DNA of 9,783 nucleotides from Candidatus Woesearchaeota archaeon. GTDB taxonomy: Archaea; Nanobdellota; Nanobdellia; Woesearchaeales; GW2011-AR4. Positions 5,626-9,783 of this stretch are shown here, one piece after another. The first letter of the stretch is position 1, and each line of letters opens with the position of its first letter. The stretch lies in the NCBI GenBank assembly GCA_016185865.1, contig JACPMU010000100.1, positions 1-9,783 of the forward strand, written 5' to 3'. The notes under the pieces are model-generated. The model was not told where the DNA came from, did not search any database, and was given only the letters and a program-made list of their open reading frames with translations. A program made the translations under genes and the position numbers.

Positions 5626-6528
5626 TTATTTATGAGCGCATCCCCTTATTTCATTTAAATTTTTGATTTTGTTTTTCTTCATCCACATTTCCATTTCATC
5701 ACAGACTTTTTTGAAAATTCCAATTCCCCTGTAATAAATTCCAGTTCCAATGCCAACAGCTGCTGCTCCTGCCATTATTATTTCAATTGCATCTTTGCCA
5801 TAAGTTACCCCGCCGGTTCCTATTATTGGTATTTTTACAGTTTCATAGATTTCGTAAACACACCTTACTGCAATCGGCTTGAGCGCAGGGCCTGAAACTC
5901 CGCCTGTCTTGTTTGCCAATACCGGCTTTTTGGCATCAATATCTATAACCATTCCAGTAGCTGTGTTGATTGCAGTTATCGCATCAGCACCTGCCCTTTC
6001 AGCAGCATGGGCTATTTCCTTTATGTCATAAACATTTGGGCTCAGCTTAATGCTTACAGGAATTTTGCCAGAGTTTTTCTTCACAGCTTTTGTAACTTCA
6101 GCAGTCAATCCGGCATCTGCGTAATACGGCTTTCCGTAATCAAGATGGGGGCATGAAATATCAACTTCAATCATTGCAGGCTTCAAAGAAGCCATTTTTT
6201 TGGCAACATTGTCAAATTGCTCAATCCTGTAGCCGTAAATGCTGCCTATCACAGGCACGCTTAGATTGTCAAGCCTTTGGAAATCCTTCAATGCAGAATC
6301 AATTCCCTGGCCCGGCAGGCCAACTGCATTTAGAAAAACTCCATCGTAAGCGAACATTGTTGGATTTGAATTTCCCTGCCTTTCTTCATGACACAAGGAT
6401 TTTAGAGTTACAGCTCCAGCTCCTGCCTTGCCAATCCTGCCGATTCTTTCCTTTGTAACGCCAAGAATTCCGGAAGCAAGAATTGTGGGGTTTTTTAGAT
6501 TTAGATTGCACAGCTTTGTTTGCAGCAT
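5626..6528 (-). CDS. pyrD: Dihydroorotate dehydrogenase, class 1B catalytic subunit
   Basis: Oxidises dihydroorotate to orotate with FMN, the fourth pathway step. The 300-residue TIM barrel contains K43 (VTLKS), the NAVGLPG substrate loop (67-73), the catalytic cysteine C126 in EVDISCPH (121-128), K161 (SIKLSPN), N188 (AINTATG), and the FMN phosphate motifs GGVSGPALKP (209-218) and GTGGV (237-241). A cysteine rather than serine base, no N-terminal membrane helix, and an adjacent pyrK mark it as class 1B, which uses NAD+ through PyrK rather than quinone. H128 stands where many class 1 enzymes have asparagine (SCPN), a minor oddity. The start at 6528 lies 4 nt after the pyrI stop; no strong Shine-Dalgarno is visible. 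Confidence 0.96.
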   Translation of the reverse strand: MLQTKLCNLNLKNPTILASGILGVTKERIGRIGKAGAGAVTLKSLCHEERQGNSNPTMFAYDGVFLNAVGLPGQGIDSALKDFQRLDNLSVPVIGSIYGYRIEQFDNVAKKMASLKPAMIEVDISCPHLDYGKPYYADAGLTAEVTKAVKKNSGKIPVSIKLSPNVYDIKEIAHAAERAGADAITAINTATGMVIDIDAKKPVLANKTGGVSGPALKPIAVRCVYEIYETVKIPIIGTGGVTYGKDAIEIIMAGAAAVGIGTGIYYRGIGIFKKVCDEMEMWMKKNKIKNLNEIRGCAHK

Positions 6529-6532
6529 CTTA

Positions 6533-7078
6533 TTATATTATCTTAATATCATCTTTTCCCATGCTCCTTTCGCAATAGTGGCACTTGATTTTCAATGGGT
6601 CTTTTTTTGCAACATAAAATTTAGTTGCAACCTGCTCGTTGTTTGTTATGCACACTGGATTTGAGCACTTAACAACATTGTCAATAATCTCTGGAGTTTT
6701 TACCTTTATTTTTTCCTTTACATAATAATTTTTTATTATGTTGACAGTTGCGTCAGGGGCTACAATTGCTATTTTATTTACCTCGTCTTGTGTCAGGCTT
6801 TTTCCGCCTACCTTTACAATTCCTTTTTTCCCTATGCTTTTGCTCTGGAGATTTGTGGCTATTGAAACAATTCCCTTCTGGTTTTCCAAGTCAAGGATTT
6901 CAGCGACCTTGAAGGTTGCATCTGTAGGAATGTGGTCTATTACAGTTCCCTCGTCTATGGCGCCTATCTTAAGCTCTCTTTTGGCTTCTTCTTTTGGAGC
7001 GCTTTGAGTAACTTTTTTAGCCCTTACTTTTTCCTTTCTTTTCCTGTGTGCCTTATTTTTTGCTTTTTTCTTTGCCAT
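6533..7078 (-). CDS. pyrI: Aspartate carbamoyltransferase regulatory subunit with basic N-terminal extension
   Basis: Regulatory chain of the ATCase holoenzyme. It binds nucleotide effectors in its N-terminal domain and contacts PyrB through a zinc domain. Homology begins at about residue 36: KIGAIDEGTVIDHIP (37-51) is the classic PyrI N-terminus, and the zinc cysteines are C138, C143, C166 and C169 (C-x4-C-x22-C-x2-C). The 181 residues exceed the usual 150 or so because of residues 1-35, which are dominated by Lys, Arg and Ala (MAKKKAKNKAHRKRK...) and are probably disordered. The extension belongs to the gene as annotated: the ATG lies 1 nt after the pyrB stop and no ATG is available near the start of homology. 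Its presence next to pyrB implies an allosterically controlled ATCase. Confidence 0.95.
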   Translation of the reverse strand: MAKKKAKNKAHRKRKEKVRAKKVTQSAPKEEAKRELKIGAIDEGTVIDHIPTDATFKVAEILDLENQKGIVSIATNLQSKSIGKKGIVKVGGKSLTQDEVNKIAIVAPDATVNIIKNYYVKEKIKVKTPEIIDNVVKCSNPVCITNNEQVATKFYVAKKDPLKIKCHYCERSMGKDDIKII

Positions 7079-7079
7079 T

Positions 7080-7997
7080 TTACCTTATTTTTCCCAAAAC
7101 CAGAGCCAGCAATGCCTTTCTTACCGGAATTCCGTTTGCAGCCTGGCCAAAGTATGCTGCGTGCTCTGTACTATCGACACTTTTGTCTATTTCATCAATC
7201 CTTGGCAATGGGTGCATTATTTTCAGCTCTTTTTTCACATTCTTCAAAAAGTCATTGTCAATCCTGTAGATGCCCTTGAATTTTTCATACTCCAACGGGT
7301 CAGGAAACCTTTCCTTCTGTATTCTTGTCACATAAAGCACGTCGAGCTCCTTGCTGAACCTTGACAAATCCGATGTTTTGAAGTACTTGATTTTTTTCTG
7401 GAACAATTCGTCAAGGTAGCTTTCAGGCATCTGCAGGTCATCAGGAGCTATGAAATAGAATGTTGGGTTGAAATTTGCCAATGCGATTACAAGCGAATGG
7501 ACTGTTCTTCCGTATTTTAAGTCGCCGACAAAGCCTATGTGCAGGCTTTCAAGCCTGTTTTTTGTTTTTTGTATTGTGTACAGGTCAAGAATTGTCTGGG
7601 TTGGGTGCTGGTTGCTTCCATCTCCACCATTTATGACAGGTATTAAGGCTGCTTCTGCAGCAAGCCTTGCGCTTCCTTCCAGAGGATGCCTTATCACAAT
7701 GACATCAGCGTACTGCTCTGTCATCTTTATTGTGTCCCATAAGCTCTCTCCTTTTTGTATTGAAGTTGTGTTTGCATTTGAAAACCCTATGACTTCCCCA
7801 TTGAGCTGCTCCATTGCTGAGATGAAACTTAAGCGAGTCCTTGTTGAGGGCTCGAAGAACAGCGCAGCAAGGATTTTTCCCTTGAGCAAGTTGCTTTTTG
7901 GCTTGGTTTCAACTTGCTTGACAACTTTGAGAATGTGCAAAAGCTCTTCCTTTGAGAAATCGTTTATTGAGATGATATCCCTGTTTTTAAAGTCCAT
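7080..7997 (-). CDS. pyrB: Aspartate carbamoyltransferase catalytic subunit
   Basis: Condenses carbamoyl phosphate and aspartate to carbamoyl-aspartate, the committed step. The 305 residues are the standard length. Carbamoyl-phosphate-binding FEPSTRTR (48-55), K82 from the neighbouring chain (QKGES), R103-H104-P105, NGGDGSNQHPTQ (123-134), DLKYGRT (159-165), the aspartate-binding R225 (VTRIQ) and HPLPR (262-266) are all intact. Absence of an ornithine-type SMG loop excludes OTCase. The frame extends to a GTG at 8015, but ATG at 7997 begins MDFKNRDIISI, the normal PyrB N-terminus, and sits about 28-30 bp after a TATA box. It is first in the operon, likely on a leaderless mRNA. Its stop is followed 1 nt later by pyrI, so the two subunits are probably made in balance. 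Confidence 0.97.
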   Translation of the reverse strand: MDFKNRDIISINDFSKEELLHILKVVKQVETKPKSNLLKGKILAALFFEPSTRTRLSFISAMEQLNGEVIGFSNANTTSIQKGESLWDTIKMTEQYADVIVIRHPLEGSARLAAEAALIPVINGGDGSNQHPTQTILDLYTIQKTKNRLESLHIGFVGDLKYGRTVHSLVIALANFNPTFYFIAPDDLQMPESYLDELFQKKIKYFKTSDLSRFSKELDVLYVTRIQKERFPDPLEYEKFKGIYRIDNDFLKNVKKELKIMHPLPRIDEIDKSVDSTEHAAYFGQAANGIPVRKALLALVLGKIR

Positions 7998-8017
7998 ATC
8001 AAAAAATTCAGGCACAG

Positions 8018-8033
8018 TTTATAGTATATAAAA
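8018..8033 (-). promoter_or_regulatory. TATA box of the pyr operon
   Basis: Minus-strand TTTTATATACTATAAA has its centre about 29 bp upstream of the pyrB ATG at 7997, which fits initiation at or within a few bases of that codon. It would place the GTG at 8015 upstream of the transcription start, which is why the ATG is preferred. Confidence 0.65.
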
Positions 8034-8130
8034 CTTATGATTTTAGTATACAAAAATGGTCAAAAAGCCGGTTTTTAGAAAAAAGCATGCCCTATAGGTA
8101 GTGAAAAAGAATGGGTTTTTGTATATAAAT
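8019..8130 (-). repeat. Three TATAC-A/T-rich elements upstream of pyrB
   Basis: Related sequences recur on the minus strand: TATATACTATAAA (8019-8033, overlapping the TATA box), TTGTATACTAAAA (8041-8056, about 22 bp upstream, two helical turns) and TATATACAAAAAC (8113-8130). They share a TATAC core followed by A/T positions. They may be operators for a regulator or alternative TATA boxes. In such AT-rich DNA chance similarity is possible. Confidence 0.35.
8052..8108 (-). terminator. Poly-T terminator tracts after the CBS/zinc-ribbon gene
   Basis: Downstream of the CBS gene stop, the minus strand has T-runs of 5-6 at 8104-8108, 8079-8084, 8062-8066 and 8052-8056. Archaeal transcription commonly ends at such U-rich tracts without a hairpin. 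They would separate this gene from the pyr operon, although the last tract is close to the pyrB promoter. Confidence 0.45.
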
Positions 8131-8140
8131 ATTATGGTTT

Positions 8141-8689
8141 TCAGGCCTCTGCAGCGCATCTCTCGCAAAGCAACGAGCCCTTGACTTTTTTCACATCCTC
8201 AACATAAGCGCCGCAGCCCTGGCAGATTGCCTCCCTTTCAATTATCCTGTCTACAGGCTTTCTTTTCTCTTCCCTTAATTCAAACTTTTCAACCAGAAGC
8301 TCGAACAAGCTTGGCTCTATCTTAAGAACATCCTTTAATGTCAGCAATCCAACCATCTTGCCCTTGTCAACAACAGGCAAATGCCTTATGTTTGAATCTC
8401 GCATTTTTATCAGCGCTTCATAAATGTCATCATTCGGGCTGATTGTAATAAGCTTCTTTTCCATGAAATCCTTGACATTTTTTGTCAATGGGTTTGTGCC
8501 TCTTGCAAGCACTTTTCTTACAATGTCCTGCTCTGTTATAAGCCCCTTTGACTGGTGGTTGTCTTTGACAACCAATGCGCCTACATGATTTTTGGCCATT
8601 GCCTTTGCGCACTGCTCTAAAGATGCATCTGAAGAAACAGAGATTGGTTTTGTGGTCATGCAGTCATAAACCTTGTAGCCTGTTTTCAT
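8141..8689 (-). CDS. CBS-domain pair protein with C-terminal zinc ribbon
   Basis: The 182-residue protein has two tandem CBS motifs, at about residues 7-62 (VYDCMTTKPISVSSDAS ... VGALVV ... GLITEQDIVRKVLA) and 72-126 (VKDFMEKKLITISPNDD ... IRHLPVVD ... VGLLTLKDVLK). A helical linker and a zinc ribbon with C156-x2-C159 and C175-x2-C178 follow. CBS pairs usually bind adenosine nucleotides (AMP, ATP, SAM) and act as energy or ligand sensors; CBS plus zinc ribbon proteins are common in archaea, mostly uncharacterised. No catalytic domain is present, so a regulatory or adaptor role is likely. It lies just upstream of pyrB on the same strand but has its own TATA box and a T-rich region downstream, so co-transcription with the pyr genes is uncertain. 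Confidence 0.92.
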   Translation of the reverse strand: MKTGYKVYDCMTTKPISVSSDASLEQCAKAMAKNHVGALVVKDNHQSKGLITEQDIVRKVLARGTNPLTKNVKDFMEKKLITISPNDDIYEALIKMRDSNIRHLPVVDKGKMVGLLTLKDVLKIEPSLFELLVEKFELREEKRKPVDRIIEREAICQGCGAYVEDVKKVKGSLLCERCAAEA

Positions 8690-8708
8690 GAAAAAAGGAA
8701 TAGTTTTT

Positions 8709-8720
8709 GATATATATTAA
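8709..8720 (-). promoter_or_regulatory. TATA box of the CBS/zinc-ribbon gene
   Basis: Minus-strand TTAATATATATC is centred about 26 bp before the ATG at 8689. No convincing Shine-Dalgarno lies between, so the mRNA is probably leaderless. Confidence 0.6.
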
Positions 8721-8764
8721 TGTTTCTAATTGGTTGTGTTTTTGAAAATATACTTCAGAATTCT

Positions 8765-9783
8765 TCAATAATTCATCAAAATCTCGACGTCTTTTCCGAA
8801 GACTCTTTTCAAGTCTTCAAAAATCGGCTCCTTGATTGATGTTTTCTGCGGGGTTTCTATTTTTGCAAGCGCCTTCTCAAGCTCTTCAAAAGAGCTTTTT
8901 TCAATTACAGCCAAGCTTCCGTCAGAATTAATTTTGGCTTTGCTTATTTCTTTTTCTTCGTTATCTATGTCATGAATAATGTATGCTTCATTTCCAAGCA
9001 AAATGACCTCTCCAAACTTATTTCCGTGCTTCACCCTTATCTTCAGCCTCTCAATGTCCCTTCCCCTTTTTCTCTGCATGTGCTCCACAAGGAATTTTAT
9101 CAATGCTCCAGCGTCCTGATGGACTTTTTCTATCTCAACTTTTGACAACTTTTTCTCATCATAGTCTTTTTTTGCCTTCATCAGCTCCTGTATTGTCCTC
9201 AAAAACTTTGACGGCATCTTGCCTTCCGAAACAAGCTTGTCCTCAACAAAATTCAGTATCTCATTGTCTTTTACTTTTTCAATTCCTTCAAGCTTTAAGA
9301 CATCCCTTATGACAGTTGTTATAGTGTCATAAATGTTGAGCATTTCTTTTTCTTCCCTTATCTTCTCAATCTGGGTGAACAGCCTTTTGATTCTTTTGAG
9401 ATACTTGTCGCCATCATTCATCAATTCGTCAATATCCTTTCCGCTTAATTCCTTTTTCTCGCCGTGCTCAATGGCTTTTCTTGTTTCAACAACGTTTTCA
9501 AGGATTTTGATGAACTTGTCCTCAAGCAGCTTTTCCTTGCGCACGAATATCTCCCTCATCAATGAGCCTGTTTCTTTTGGGGATGGAGGGGCAACGCCGT
9601 AAAGCATTAAAGCTGCCTGGCTTGGAGTCAATAATGCATAGTAAATGTCTTCCATTCCTATTTCATTCAATTTTAGCTGCACTCTTCTAATGACTTGCTC
9701 GCCTGAGCCCATAAAAATGTCTATCGCTTCGGGGCTTGGCTTTATCTTGCCCATCTTCAATAGTTGCTTCCATGGCATGAAAA
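8765..9783 (-). CDS. HEPN-like helical protein, 5'-truncated, probably the C-terminal part of a nucleotidyltransferase fusion
   Basis: The frame is open to the right edge, so the gene probably continues; the ATG at 9778 (MPWKQLLKMGKIKPS) reads like an internal site. Numbering from that Met, residues about 13-135 form a helical bundle with YYALLTPSQAALMLYGVAPP (46-65) and an R-x4-H motif at R100-H105 (RKAIEHG), the arrangement of HEPN domains, whose R-x4-6-H motif is the active site of HEPN ribonucleases. A charged linker (about 130-145) leads to a second helical region (about 145-240, with KKDYDEKKLSKVEIEKVH), then a small beta-rich domain (about 240-285) and a C-terminal tail. In archaea such bundles often follow a Pol-beta-type nucleotidyltransferase domain, which would be outside the window. 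The fusion is recalled from family resemblance and not shown here. Confidence 0.65.
   Translation of the reverse strand, partial: FMPWKQLLKMGKIKPSPEAIDIFMGSGEQVIRRVQLKLNEIGMEDIYYALLTPSQAALMLYGVAPPSPKETGSLMREIFVRKEKLLEDKFIKILENVVETRKAIEHGEKKELSGKDIDELMNDGDKYLKRIKRLFTQIEKIREEKEMLNIYDTITTVIRDVLKLEGIEKVKDNEILNFVEDKLVSEGKMPSKFLRTIQELMKAKKDYDEKKLSKVEIEKVHQDAGALIKFLVEHMQRKRGRDIERLKIRVKHGNKFGEVILLGNEAYIIHDIDNEEKEISKAKINSDGSLAVIEKSSFEELEKALAKIETPQKTSIKEPIFEDLKRVFGKDVEILMNY

Noticed and set aside
7468..8031. 187-codon plus-strand ORF opposite pyrB
   Set aside because: pyrB is unambiguous on the other strand. The antisense frame shows biased Ser/Leu/Phe composition typical of shadow frames.
8056..8097. 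A 13-codon plus-strand ORF (MVKKPVFRKKHAL) about 29 bp after a TATA-like sequence
   Set aside because: It is too short to distinguish from chance. The TATA-like sequence is better explained as the pyrB promoter on the opposite strand, and nothing indicates translation.

Overview
The window looks archaeal. Supporting signs are a catalytic pyrB plus a zinc-binding regulatory pyrI, TATA boxes about 25-30 bp upstream of start codons with no Shine-Dalgarno (leaderless genes), a tRNA without encoded CCA that carries a bulge-helix-bulge (BHB)-type intron, and a CBS-pair/zinc-ribbon protein. The AT-rich composition, compact layout and type of flanking genes suggest a DPANN lineage (Woesearchaeota/Pacearchaeota-like). 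That placement is an inference, not a proof.

Layout. Positions 1-124 (-) hold the N-terminus of a HemK/Mtq2-like methyltransferase. It begins one nucleotide after a tRNA-Ala(CGC) gene (126-232, -), whose T-loop is interrupted by a 34-nt intron. The tRNA is divergent from an unrecognised 137-residue gene (284-697, +), and both could use one palindromic TATA element. Next, on the minus strand, come a PEBP/YbhB-family protein (708-1148) and an AT-rich orphan with a coiled-coil-like body and hydrophobic C-terminus (1197-2069).

The centre (2181-7997, -) is a pyrimidine operon, transcribed pyrB-pyrI-pyrD-pyrK-pyrC-pyrE, then after an AT-rich spacer pyrF. Together these encode every step from carbamoyl phosphate plus aspartate to UMP; only carbamoyl-phosphate synthase is absent from the window. 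The dihydroorotate dehydrogenase is the two-subunit, NAD-linked class 1B type. Most internal junctions are 1-4 nt gaps, or an 11-nt overlap, so translational coupling is likely.

Upstream of pyrB lie a promoter region with three TATAC-type elements, a CBS-pair protein with a zinc ribbon (8141-8689, -), and a 5'-truncated gene (8765-9783, -) whose helical region carries an R-x4-H motif as in HEPN domains.

The most unusual item is the tRNA-Ala: a non-canonical T-loop intron, atypical bases at positions 18 and 55, and a protein start codon one nucleotide past its 3' end. No stretch longer than about 125 nt lacks a gene.
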